Of a DNA stretch of 64,000 bases, positions 20,983 through 29,040 are shown one piece after another. The stretch spans positions 73,771 to 137,770 of the forward strand of contig CAKPKP010000003.1 in the NCBI GenBank assembly GCA_934167495.1. Reading direction: 5' to 3'. A model generated the notes under the pieces. It was not told where the DNA came from. It was given only the letters and a program-made list of their open reading frames with translations, and made no database searches. Made by a program: the position numbers and the translations under genes. Every line of letters starts with the position of its first letter. Position 1 is the stretch's first letter. This DNA comes from an uncultured Clostridia bacterium. Lineage in GTDB: Bacteria; Bacillota; Clostridia; TANB77; CAG-508.

Positions 20983-21699
20983 CTATTTATTTTGAAAACA
21001 ATAATCCATTATTCCAGTATAAATTCCCCAAGCTAGTTTATTTTGATATTCTTCTTGCTGTAATAATTTCTCTTCTTCTGGATTTGATAAAAATCCACAT
21101 TCTACTATTGCAGTAGGTATTTCTACATTATCTACTATGTAGATATTTGAAATTTTTAAGGACTCTCTTTTATTTTCTTTTTGAATACTATTATTTAAAT
21201 TTCTTTGGATATTTTGTGCTAACATTTTACTTTCTTCATCTCCATCTTTGAAAAAAGTCTGCCAACCAGAATATTGTGCTTGTGGTATTTTGTTTAAATG
21301 AATTGATATAAAAAGGTCTGCTGAACTTTCATTGCCTATTTTTACTCTATTTTTTATATCACTAACCTTTTTTTCTTTTAATGTTTTTTTATCCAAATCA
21401 TAAATAGCATTTTCATCTGATCTTGTAAGTATTACAGTTGCTCCACTTTGTTCTAATAATTGTTGTACTTTTAATGTTATTTTCAAGTTCAAATTTGATT
21501 CACTGACTCCATTTTTACTAACAGCTCCTCCATCTTCTCCACCGTGTCCAGCATCTAAAACTATTACTTTAGTTGTAGCTGGAGTTGATACTACCTCTAA
21601 CGTGTTATTTTCTTTGCTAATTTTAAATCCATACACGCTTATCCCTAATATTAAACAAAACATGATATATATAACTTTTTTTCTTTTTATTACAATCAT
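20983..21699 (-). CDS. cwlD: N-acetylmuramoyl-L-alanine amidase, CwlD-like
   Basis: This 238-residue Amidase_3 protein has one N-terminal membrane segment (about 8-24). It carries the zinc-site signatures LDAGHGGEDGG (H52), VSESNLNL (E67), ISIHLN and the C-terminal IVECGFLSNPEE. Length and the SGWQTFFKDGDEESKMLA stretch match CwlD, which makes muramic-delta-lactam in the spore cortex. The longer frame opens at 21717 inside a terminator hairpin. I prefer the ATG at 21699 because GAGGT, the last part of that hairpin, lies six bases before it. It is downstream of the cohesin gene, separated by that terminator. A vegetative amidase is the main alternative. Confidence 0.82.
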   Translation of the reverse strand: MIVIKRKKVIYIMFCLILGISVYGFKISKENNTLEVVSTPATTKVIVLDAGHGGEDGGAVSKNGVSESNLNLKITLKVQQLLEQSGATVILTRSDENAIYDLDKKTLKEKKVSDIKNRVKIGNESSADLFISIHLNKIPQAQYSGWQTFFKDGDEESKMLAQNIQRNLNNSIQKENKRESLKISNIYIVDNVEIPTAIVECGFLSNPEEEKLLQQEEYQNKLAWGIYTGIMDYCFQNK

Positions 21700-21733
21700 A
21701 AAAAACCTCACATACAATATTTATATGTGAGGT
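21700..21733 (-). terminator. Terminator hairpin that also contains the cwlD RBS
   Basis: A perfect ten-base stem (ACCTCACATA at 21705-21714, TATGTGAGGT at 21724-21733) is followed on the minus strand by six T's and directly by the cwlD ATG. The closing arm TGTGAGGT is the only Shine-Dalgarno for that start, so the hairpin would mask it on read-through transcripts. Confidence 0.75.
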
Positions 21734-21750
21734 CTTAATTTATTATGATA

Positions 21751-22467
21751 TTATTTATCTTCTTTTTTATTTTTCTTTTTTCTTATTATAAAATATACCA
21801 CATTTATTACTATAACAACTACTACAATTGAAATTGCTATTATTGGTTTTATATCTCCTGTTTTTATATTTTCTATAACTTTATTTGGTGCTGAAGTTGG
21901 CTTTGGTGTAGGAGTTGATGTTGCTGTTGGAGTAGGTGTTGCTGTTGGAGTAGGTGTTGGAGTTGCTGTAGGTGTTGGGGTTGGAACTATTGGATTTTCA
22001 ATTCTAATTCTAATAATTCTTTCTCCTTCATCAATTAAAGTATTTCCGTCATTTGATGTTATTTCCTTTAATTTTATTTCTGTATCTATATCCTCCAAGT
22101 TATCTTTAGATTTTAAATTTATCTTTCCTATATTTTCTTTTTCTTTGACTCCATCTACCATTTTTACAAATAACATTTTTCCAGTTTCTTCGTTATAAAC
22201 AATTCTCCAATCGTTTTCTTCTGTAAATTCTAGTTTTTCAAATACGTTTTTATCATATTCTAACCACATTTCCACTACATTAATACCTTCTGTTCCTGCA
22301 TTTATCTCATCTATTGTTAGTTGAATATTTACTGTATCACCTATATTTATTACTTCTTTTTCTGCTTTTGCTATAAAACTAAAGCTACTTGCATTAACTA
22401 CATTAAACAAACTCATAATAATAACCATTTGCATTATTGAAATTATTCTTAAAATTCTCTTTTTCAT
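21751..22467 (-). CDS. Membrane-anchored cohesin-like surface protein
   Basis: A 238-residue protein. Residues 1-26 are a signal peptide. Residues ~30-160 resemble a cohesin domain: INIGDTVNIQLTIDE, VEMWLEYDKNVFE, VKMVDG, and a closing beta strand IIRIRIENP. A Pro/Thr/Ala linker of PT repeats (about 163-195) follows, then NIKTGD, one membrane segment (about 208-229) and a KKKNKKEDK tail. The end resembles a degenerate sortase signal but works equally well as a plain membrane anchor. Cohesins bind dockerins, and dockerin-like segments occur in the large proteins starting at 9073 and 20771 and in the one ending at 39709. It is a candidate scaffold for them; this pairing is inferred. RBS AGAGGTG. 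Upstream TTTACA resembles the -35 of the dockerin genes. Confidence 0.75.
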   Translation of the reverse strand: MKKRILRIISIMQMVIIMSLFNVVNASSFSFIAKAEKEVINIGDTVNIQLTIDEINAGTEGINVVEMWLEYDKNVFEKLEFTEENDWRIVYNEETGKMLFVKMVDGVKEKENIGKINLKSKDNLEDIDTEIKLKEITSNDGNTLIDEGERIIRIRIENPIVPTPTPTATPTPTPTATPTPTATSTPTPKPTSAPNKVIENIKTGDIKPIIAISIVVVVIVINVVYFIIRKKKNKKEDK

Positions 22468-22620
22468 AGTTTCACCTCTTTATATATTATAATTTACTAT
22501 ATAAATTATAATTTGTAAATACTGTTATTAAAACTGTTTTTCTTATACCTTTACGGAGATAATTACTTCATGTTTTTTATTATTTATATTTCATTTTTGT
22601 AATAATATATTTACATTAAG

Positions 22621-22649
22621 TTGACATAATTTTCAAAATGAGTTATAAT
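22621..22649 (+). promoter_or_regulatory. Sigma-A promoter of the CAP gene
   Basis: TTGACA (22621-22626), 17-base spacer, TATAAT (22644-22649): a perfect consensus ~100 bases before the CAP start, so the transcript has a ~90-base leader. I see no recognisable riboswitch in it. Confidence 0.85.
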
Positions 22650-22746
22650 ATAACCACTGTGACATACACATGAATTTTTTAATATACACTGGATAAAATA
22701 TTTAATGTAAACAAAAGACATAAAAATATATTAGAAAGGTGTTTTT

Positions 22747-23253
22747 ATGAATTTTAAAAAATATAGATTGTGTATGATTTTTTTAGCAGTTTTATGTTTT
22801 TTATTTAATAGTATTTCTATTGCATATAGTGAAACTAAAACTGTTCAAATAATTGATGAAAATTCAATTGTTTTAAATACTTACGAAGAAGAAACATTTA
22901 ATTTAATAAACAATATTCGAAAAGAAAATGGATTACCTGCACTTAGGCAAAGTGCTAAATTACAAGCACTTGCAAAGCTAAAAGCAGAAGACATTATTAA
23001 TAAAGAATATTTCTCACATACTTCTCCAACATATGGAACACCGTTTGAAATGATGAGTTTATACGGATTAGATTATAAAACAGCTGGTGAAAACTTAGCT
23101 GGAAATATAAATCCAGAAAAAGCTGTAGAAGCATGGATGAATTCTGATTCACATAGAGCAAATATTTTAGATGATAATTTTGAATATATGGCTATATGTG
23201 TTGTAGATAGCGAAATATATGGAAAAGTTTTTGTTCAAATGTTTATTCAATAA
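22747..23253 (+). CDS. Secreted CAP/SCP-domain protein (YkwD-like)
   Basis: A 168-residue protein. Residues 1-28 are a signal peptide with a clear hydrophobic core. The remaining ~135 residues form a bacterial CAP (PF00188) domain: ETFNLINNIRKENGLPAL, YFSHTSP, GENLAG and SDSHRANIL, which hold the cavity His and Glu residues of the family. There is no SpoIID, SLH or LysM addition, so it is the minimal secreted form. AAAGGTG lies seven bases before the ATG. It is transcribed alone, divergently from the cohesin gene. CAP proteins of this type are common in clostridia and often sporulation-linked, but their biochemical role is unsettled. Confidence 0.88.
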   Translation: MNFKKYRLCMIFLAVLCFLFNSISIAYSETKTVQIIDENSIVLNTYEEETFNLINNIRKENGLPALRQSAKLQALAKLKAEDIINKEYFSHTSPTYGTPFEMMSLYGLDYKTAGENLAGNINPEKAVEAWMNSDSHRANILDDNFEYMAICVVDSEIYGKVFVQMFIQ

Positions 23254-23293
23254 AATTTTTTTAAGTTATAATATAAAAATACAATATAATAAA

Positions 23294-23332
23294 GTTGACG
23301 AGAATTGATTAAATAAATCAAAACCCGTCAAC
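23294..23332. terminator. Bidirectional terminator between convergent genes
   Basis: GTTGACG (23294-23300) pairs with CGTCAAC (23326-23332), with inner pairing TTGATT/AATCAA. A's flank the left and T's the right. It serves the CAP gene (+) and the Cys/His-tail gene (-). Confidence 0.75.
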
Positions 23333-23336
23333 TTCT

Positions 23337-24242
23337 TTATTTTACTTTTATTCTTAAATTTGTACCATAAAAATCTTTTTTACTACAACCGGCTCTTCCC
23401 CCTCCAGCACAAGCACAGGCACATGCACAACTGCTTGCACAACTACTAGCACAAGCACATCCGCCACGTGGTCCATGATGATGGTGATGATGTGATGATA
23501 TTCCATATCCTCTTCCTACATAATAACTACTTGGTGTTAATAATGCCAATATAATACTAATAACAATTATTAATGTTATTAATATCATAAAAGAAGAACT
23601 TATGCTATTACCAAATGTCTTGGCATTCTTAAACTGCTTATTTTCATCGAAATTAAAAGCATTTACATTGTATTCTATTTTAGCTGTTATTTTTTTCCCT
23701 TTTTCCAGTGATGTATTCCATACCAAATATTCTCCATTCTTTTTTGAATTTGAATTATTATATATTTGTTTGTTAGAATTCCATTTTATTGTTAAATTTT
23801 TTACTCTTATATCCTCAAACCATCCTGGGGTAAAGCTATATGTACATTTACTTCCATTTATAGTATACATATAACTTTGATGAAAACTAAAATCAAAATT
23901 TATAACCTCATTTGCCACATATTCTCTATCAAAATCAACTCTTATATATGTACCACCTGATTCATATAATCTTATTGAATTTATAGTGTCTGATAAAGCT
24001 CTAATTTCATCTATTTTTCTATTTGGTACACCAATTTTTACCCATTCTAAAGGTCCTTCAGATGTGGAATCTAATACTTTCCATTCTATATGATAAACCA
24101 TATCTAAAGTTCCATCTTCTCTTAAATCAACTTTTATTTCATAATCTTGAATTTCATCTAATTCTTTTGCATAACTTGAAATACTAATTCCTAGAAGAAA
24201 TGCAAAAACTAATATAAAAGATATTAATAACTTCTTTTTCAT
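23337..24242 (-). CDS. Membrane protein with His6 and Cys-rich C-terminal tail, probable partner of the radical SAM enzyme
   Basis: A 301-residue protein. Residues 1-25 are a signal peptide. Residues ~26-200 are an all-beta extracellular domain resembling the N-terminal part of DUF2207-type membrane proteins (EDGTLDMVYHIEW, TPGWFEDI). One membrane segment lies at about 217-238. The tail has six consecutive His (251-256), then PRGG and eight Cys in a CAC/SSC/CAC arrangement (262, 264, 268, 272, 274, 276, 278, 286), then GGGRAGCSKKDFYG. By topology the tail would be cytoplasmic, where a maturase could reach it. Its RBS (GGAGGT) lies inside the end of the radical SAM gene, with two bases between that gene's stop and this ATG, so translation is coupled. 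The tail could be a peptide-like modification substrate or a metal-binding tail. I do not recognise the whole protein. Confidence 0.8.
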   Translation of the reverse strand: MKKKLLISFILVFAFLLGISISSYAKELDEIQDYEIKVDLREDGTLDMVYHIEWKVLDSTSEGPLEWVKIGVPNRKIDEIRALSDTINSIRLYESGGTYIRVDFDREYVANEVINFDFSFHQSYMYTINGSKCTYSFTPGWFEDIRVKNLTIKWNSNKQIYNNSNSKKNGEYLVWNTSLEKGKKITAKIEYNVNAFNFDENKQFKNAKTFGNSISSSFMILITLIIVISIILALLTPSSYYVGRGYGISSHHHHHHGPRGGCACASSCASSCACACACAGGGRAGCSKKDFYGTNLRIKVK

Positions 24243-24245
24243 TTT

Positions 24246-25604
24246 CTACATACCTCCTCTTAGTGGACATTTCTCTTCCATCTTACTCGAAAAGGCTCTT
24301 ATTTTTTTACACTTCTTACTATTCCAAACTTTTTTCCAATCATCATTTAAAATATTTCCAAGTTTTGCATCTTCTTCTAACCAACTTTGACATGGTATGA
24401 TACTTCCATCTGGAGCGATCGCCATATTACTTAAACATGCACCACATGAAGGAACTGCCAAATTAAGCTCTATTAACTTTTCATTTTTTATCCAACCTGG
24501 TGATGTAAATCCCATTTCTAATAAATTATCATCAGTATATTTTTTTGCTTCTTTTAAAATTTCATATAATTCTTCATTAGATAATTGAGTTGAAATAGAC
24601 TTTTCAGTTTTCGCATTTCCTGTAACTATTAAACCTGAACAAGTAACATATGTAACACCTAAACTTTTTACAAATTTTAATGTATCTACATAATTTTTAT
24701 TAATTGTACATAAAGGTGTATTTGTACTAACATTCAATCCTGCTTTAACAGCATTCTTTATTCCTTCTACAGTTTGCTTAAAATTATTTGCTCCAACAAG
24801 TTTATTATGTTCTTCTTCATTTGAAGAATATAATGTTACTTGAACACTATCTAAACTTGCATCATATAACTTTTTGCATAAATCTTCTGTTAATAAAACT
24901 CCATTTGTATTTAATCTTGTTACAAACCATTTAGAATAATTAATAAGTTCTACTAAATCATCTCTTCTTGTAGGCTCACCACCAGTAAATGTTAACTGTG
25001 GTACTCGTATTTCTTTTAGCTTATCTATAACTTTCTTCCATTCATTAGTTGTTAATTCATTCTTTATTGCATAAGTTTGCTCACCAGCATAACAATGTAA
25101 ACATTTTTGATTGCAATTCCAATGCCCATCTTTGTGCATACTACTTATCATAAGATCCATTCTATGAGGTGCTGTCATATATTTTGAGTATTCTCCTATT
25201 GTCATTTGACCAATATCAACATCTGTTTTCCCTGTAGTTGCAATAGATATAAACACATTTATTATATCTAATAAATCTTTCTTTACGTCTTCTTCTCTTG
25301 CATCCTTATAGATACTTTTTAAATTAGATATCGTCTTTTGAATAATTAAATTCATGTCATTATCTGTTATTTCTTTTCCTGCGTATTTATTTACCTCATC
25401 AATAAATATCATCATTAGCACAGACCAAGAGGTATTTAATGGAATTATATCTCTCCCATTTAAAATTGCAACACTTGAATTTCTTCCAAAATAAGTATAC
25501 TTTGATGGAACTATATGAATTCTTACAGCTCCTGGTTCATATGGATTTAGTGTTGTATGATGTACATATTGCCATAAACTTTTTTCATATTCTCTTCTGT
25601 TCAT
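24246..25604 (-). CDS. Radical SAM protein with SPASM/twitch-like C-terminus and RRE-like N-terminus
   Basis: A 452-residue enzyme starting at ATG 25604, with GGAGG five bases upstream; an in-frame GTG four codons earlier overlaps that RBS. The radical SAM cluster motif is NCNQKCLHC (C164, C168, C171), followed by FTGGEPTRRDD. The ~150 residues before it (ILNGRDIIPLNTS, EEDVKKDLLDI) look like a PqqD/RRE-type peptide-binding fold; that is inference from pattern only. The C-terminus has CGAC, IPCQSW, KKCKK and EKCPLRGG, a shortened set of auxiliary-cluster cysteines. The architecture matches RiPP maturases, which crosslink Cys-rich peptides. It is the first gene of a two-gene operon with the Cys/His-tailed membrane protein. 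The protein ends abruptly at CPLRGGM, where many SPASM proteins continue with further Cys. Confidence 0.85.
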   Translation of the reverse strand: MNRREYEKSLWQYVHHTTLNPYEPGAVRIHIVPSKYTYFGRNSSVAILNGRDIIPLNTSWSVLMMIFIDEVNKYAGKEITDNDMNLIIQKTISNLKSIYKDAREEDVKKDLLDIINVFISIATTGKTDVDIGQMTIGEYSKYMTAPHRMDLMISSMHKDGHWNCNQKCLHCYAGEQTYAIKNELTTNEWKKVIDKLKEIRVPQLTFTGGEPTRRDDLVELINYSKWFVTRLNTNGVLLTEDLCKKLYDASLDSVQVTLYSSNEEEHNKLVGANNFKQTVEGIKNAVKAGLNVSTNTPLCTINKNYVDTLKFVKSLGVTYVTCSGLIVTGNAKTEKSISTQLSNEELYEILKEAKKYTDDNLLEMGFTSPGWIKNEKLIELNLAVPSCGACLSNMAIAPDGSIIPCQSWLEEDAKLGNILNDDWKKVWNSKKCKKIRAFSSKMEEKCPLRGGM

Positions 25605-25700
25605 TTTTTCCTCCACTATTATTTTATATAATTATATTTAAAACTTAATATTTTTTCAAGTAAATATTAACTATTTAATTAAGTGAATTAAATTTTATTA

Positions 25701-25763
25701 GAAAAAATTTCTGTACAAAGTATTTCTCTAATAGGAAAGTTGCATGACTTTCCTATTAGAGAA
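25701..25763. repeat. Partial copy of the composite palindromic element (17-bp perfect inverted repeat)
   Basis: Arms 25724-25740 and 25747-25763 are a perfect 17-base inverted repeat around TGCATG. The preceding AAATTTCTGTACAAAGTATTT is shared with the elements at 34380-34662, where the palindrome is TATGTAATAGGAA... instead. It lies between the stop of the beta-helix fragment and the radical SAM start; it may terminate read-through. Confidence 0.75.
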
Positions 25764-25792
25764 TGAATCTATTGTATAAAAAATCATATGAT

Positions 25793-28126
25793 TTATCTTT
25801 TATCTTCTGTTGTTCCTGTTCCTGTTATTCCTCCAGTTATTGTTCCATCATATATATGTAATTCTCCCATATTTTCTATTGCTTTTGTTCCTTCTATTCT
25901 TGGCGAATTTCTATATACTTCCGAATCATCTATTCCTATATATAATATTCCTTGATTTTTTATTGCTACTCCTGCTGTATTTTGAATTTGTCCATATATA
26001 GTTTCATCTGTTCCATCTTCATATGTATCTATTATTGACAATGTTGCTCCATTTTCTATCACTATTACTGGTTCTGCCTTATCATATACTATTCCATGTG
26101 CCTGCATATCTATAGTAATATTTTTTCCTGTTTCTATTACTATTTGTGTATTTTGCTCTATTTCTTTATGGATTTGTATTGTTCCCTCTGATTCTATAGC
26201 ATTTATAGCTTCTTGAATAGTATCATAGTATATATTTCCTACAGAGGCTACTGATTCTACTGTTGCATCTTTTACTTTTAATGTTGCCTTTGTTTCATTT
26301 TCTGTTATATTTAGTTCATATCCTTCTTCTACTTCATCTATTTCTCCATATATTGCTTTGATATTTCCTATTATTGTTCCATCATAGAAGTTTATATTAG
26401 CATTTGAATTATTTATATATAATCCATTTGTTGCTCCTTGTACTGTTAATATATCATTTTTTACATTTTTATCTTTAATTCCTATTGTAATAGTTCCTGT
26501 ACTTCTATTATGTATTCCATATGCTTTATATGAACCAGTTCCTGAATATGTTGCTTGTACTATTCCTGATTTTAATACTATTTCACCTGTTTCATAATTC
26601 TCTATTCCATATGCATCATTCGAAGTTGAAGTTACAGTTATATTGGCATCTTCTATACTTATTGTTCCAGACCTATTATTATATATTCCATAATAATTAC
26701 TTGTTACTACTCCTCCTTTTACTGCTATTTTTCCTGTGCTATTATTATATATTCCATAACTTCCTGTTATCACGCCATCTAATATTTCTATCGTTCCTAT
26801 ATTATTGTTATATATTCCGTAATTTGCTTCTATTGTTGTATTTTCCATTGATATATTTCCTATATTAGCATTATATACTCCGTAACAATTAGTTATCTTT
26901 GTTTGAATTATTATATTTGTGTCTTTTATAGTTAATTCTCCAGTATTGTTATTTATTACTGCATAACTATAAGAGCCATTAGTTACATTTATTGTTTCTC
27001 CAATTATTTTTGTTGCACCAATACTGTTTATATTTATTGCTTTTGATATAGTACTATAACGATAACCCCCTGGGCTATAGCCACCAATTGAACTTACTGT
27101 TATCTCTCCAGCTGTTATTGTTAAAGTTCCTTCTCCTTCTGTACTAATTCCACATGAAAAATCATTTGCATTTCCTAAATTAACTTTTGAATTTATTTTT
27201 CCTCCATTTACATTTGCCGCTCCTAAATTATATATACCAAAACATTGCTTATCCACAGAAGATACAATTTTTCCTCCATTTACTTCTAAAGTTGCTCCTG
27301 CATTATTTAATATTACTCTACCATAATCTCCTGTTATTTTTAATGTTCCTTCTGTTAATTTCATTTCTCCATTATTAGTTATTAAAGTTTTATATTCATC
27401 TTTTGTACCAGGTGCTACATTTATAAATGCTCCTTTAGCTTCGGTTTCTTCTGTTTTGCTACTGTCAATTATCTCTAACGTTCCATCATTTTGTATTGTA
27501 TTTATATTTCCTACTTCTACTATCTTGCCATTTAAGTCTATTACTACATTTTTATTTTCATTAATTACTAACTTTTCTGTTGTTGCAGATAATGATGCAT
27601 TTCTTAATATCTGTACTGTTTCTTTATTATCTCCTATTTCATCTATAGCATCTTGCAAATGATAATATTTTTTGCCAGTAGATACTATTTGTGCTATTTC
27701 TAATTTTTGTAATGTTGCACTTTCTGTTCCATCTTCATTTATTTCCTTTATTACTTCGTATCCTTCTTCTTGGGCAGATATTAAATTATATATTGCATAT
27801 CCTTCTGTTCCTGTTACAATACCATCATAAAAATTTAATATTCCTTTAGTATTGTATATTCCATAACTATTAGTTGTGCCAGTTGCTGTTATTTTTGGTA
27901 AACTTGTACTTACTTCTCCGCCAATTTCTCCTATTGTTACTGTTCCAGTACCATCATTATATATTCCATATGCATGATAATTTGTATCATTGCCTGTATC
28001 TTTATGTGCTACATCAATTGTACCTGATTTTAGTACTATTTCTCCTGCTTCATTATATATACCTGTACAATAGCTATTCGAATTATTCGTCACTATCAAA
28101 GATATATTATCTATTATAATATCTCC
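25793..28126 (-). CDS. Beta-helix surface protein, main part downstream of an in-frame stop
   Basis: About 777 residues follow the TAA at 28127-28129 in the same frame. The first possible start is a TTG at 28099 with no well-spaced RBS, so this is probably the rest of the gene beginning at 28576. It is built of short turns such as YGIYNNSTG, GIYNxxxGxI and GTIxIxDGxI, the pattern of right-handed beta-helix (pectate-lyase-like) adhesins. Two longer interruptions hold a YHLQDAIDEI or YDTIQEAINAI motif. It ends with TEDKR and has no membrane segment, sortase motif or dockerin. No catalytic residues are recognised, so a structural or adhesive role is more likely than an enzyme. Confidence 0.75.
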   Translation of the reverse strand, partial: GDIIIDNISLIVTNNSNSYCTGIYNEAGEIVLKSGTIDVAHKDTGNDTNYHAYGIYNDGTGTVTIGEIGGEVSTSLPKITATGTTNSYGIYNTKGILNFYDGIVTGTEGYAIYNLISAQEEGYEVIKEINEDGTESATLQKLEIAQIVSTGKKYYHLQDAIDEIGDNKETVQILRNASLSATTEKLVINENKNVVIDLNGKIVEVGNINTIQNDGTLEIIDSSKTEETEAKGAFINVAPGTKDEYKTLITNNGEMKLTEGTLKITGDYGRVILNNAGATLEVNGGKIVSSVDKQCFGIYNLGAANVNGGKINSKVNLGNANDFSCGISTEGEGTLTITAGEITVSSIGGYSPGGYRYSTISKAININSIGATKIIGETINVTNGSYSYAVINNNTGELTIKDTNIIIQTKITNCYGVYNANIGNISMENTTIEANYGIYNNNIGTIEILDGVITGSYGIYNNSTGKIAVKGGVVTSNYYGIYNNRSGTISIEDANITVTSTSNDAYGIENYETGEIVLKSGIVQATYSGTGSYKAYGIHNRSTGTITIGIKDKNVKNDILTVQGATNGLYINNSNANINFYDGTIIGNIKAIYGEIDEVEEGYELNITENETKATLKVKDATVESVASVGNIYYDTIQEAINAIESEGTIQIHKEIEQNTQIVIETGKNITIDMQAHGIVYDKAEPVIVIENGATLSIIDTYEDGTDETIYGQIQNTAGVAIKNQGILYIGIDDSEVYRNSPRIEGTKAIENMGELHIYDGTITGGITGTGTTEDKR

Positions 28127-28576
28127 TTAAGAATTATTGTATATTCCATATACAGAATAACTTGATAATGTTATATTCACATCTTTTAATGTTATCATAC
28201 CTGTAGAATAATTATATATACCATATCTGCTACCAGAATTTCCAGATTTTGATGTTATTTGATTTCTTTCTACTTTTACTTTTCCTGCTTTGATTTCTGA
28301 TTCTTTTCCTTCATTTTCATACACTTTTACTACTTCTTTTATGTTTTTCTTCAAATTTTCTACTGTAGTTTCTGGTAATACATTACTAATATACTCATCT
28401 GTTATTAAATAAATAGTACTTTCTGGATTATCTTCATTTTCTTTTTGTAATCTTGCTATTATTTCATCTTCACTTTCTAATCTTGCTTTTGGTCTCATTT
28501 GTAATCCAAATACAAAAATTAATGCTATTATTGATATTACTGTTAAATTATAAATAATTTTTTTGAATTCTTTCAT
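28127..28576 (-). CDS. N-terminal part of the beta-helix surface protein, ended by in-frame TAA
   Basis: A 149-residue product. Residues 1-30 are a signal peptide. Residues ~31-100 are the module shared with the proteins starting at 9073 and 20771 (EDEIIARLQKEN, DNPEST, SNVLPETT). The first beta-helix turns follow (YGIYNYSTG, YGIYNNS), then TAA. The next codons continue the same repeat in the same frame, so one nonsense change splits a ~926-residue gene. Unlike its relatives it has no dockerin pair after the module. The ATG follows AGGAGAG at a long spacing. As it stands it would be a short secreted fragment. Confidence 0.72.
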   Translation of the reverse strand: MKEFKKIIYNLTVISIIALIFVFGLQMRPKARLESEDEIIARLQKENEDNPESTIYLITDEYISNVLPETTVENLKKNIKEVVKVYENEGKESEIKAGKVKVERNQITSKSGNSGSRYGIYNYSTGMITLKDVNITLSSYSVYGIYNNS

Positions 28577-28616
28577 CTTTGCTTTTCTCTCCTATAAATA
28601 TATATTATTTATTTAA

Positions 28617-28730
28617 ATTTAATATATTTATAGACATATGTAAATGCAATAAAAAACCAGCTATATCCTACAATCTTGCGGAAATATCTGATTCATTATT
28701 TTTTTAAATTTTCTTGTTTTTTTATTTACA
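28617..28730 (-). promoter_or_regulatory. Shared hairpin-plus-promoter leader of the beta-helix gene (copy 3 of 3)
   Basis: Same order and length as the copies at 9105 and 20810: A-rich TGTAAATAAAAAAA block, imperfect hairpin CAGATATTTCC/GGATATAGCTG with T6 (28652-28691), -35 TTTACA (28639-28644), 16-base spacer, weak -10 TTAAAT (28617-28622). The gene on the far side is the divergent amylase, so this hairpin has no obvious upstream transcript to terminate. Confidence 0.55.
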
Positions 28731-29040
28731 CATTGTAATATTTATCTATATGTTTTGCAAATATGTTTCATATTATCTATTTCTGTTAGGGAAAATGTCA
28801 ATACATTTTATTAAATTTTAACTAACAAAACTATAATTCTTTTGTTTTTCTTATTTTTATAAATAAGGATTTTTTAAGTTTATATATTTTTCTATATATT
28901 CTAATAATTCAAAACTTCGTCATCTTAAATTTTTCTAACTTTTTCCACAATTTACTACAATTTTGTGTATATTTTTTTATTTACATTTGATTTTAAATAA
29001 TTTAGTGTTATAATTCTCATTATGATTAGGAGTGATTAAT
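28731..29040. other. Intergenic region upstream of the amylase
   Basis: About 310 AT-rich bases between the leader of the beta-helix gene and the amylase start. Apart from the amylase promoter at its right end I see no gene, RNA or repeat in it. Confidence 0.5.
28987..29014 (+). promoter_or_regulatory. Putative promoter of the alpha-amylase gene
   Basis: TTGATT (28987-28992), 16-base spacer, TATAAT (29009-29014), 27 bases before the TTG start. The -35 is weak. Confidence 0.5.

Noticed and set aside
21900..21985. Short tandem GGAGTAGGTGTTG-type repeats as a satellite
   Set aside because: They encode the Pro/Thr linker of the cohesin-like protein.
22650..22746. Riboswitch in the ~90-base leader of the CAP gene
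   Set aside because: No known aptamer core or terminator-antiterminator pair could be recognised.
23460..23500. His6 as an engineered purification tag
   Set aside because: The codons are mixed CAT/CAC, it lies internally, and it is embedded in a natural Cys-rich tail next to a radical SAM gene.
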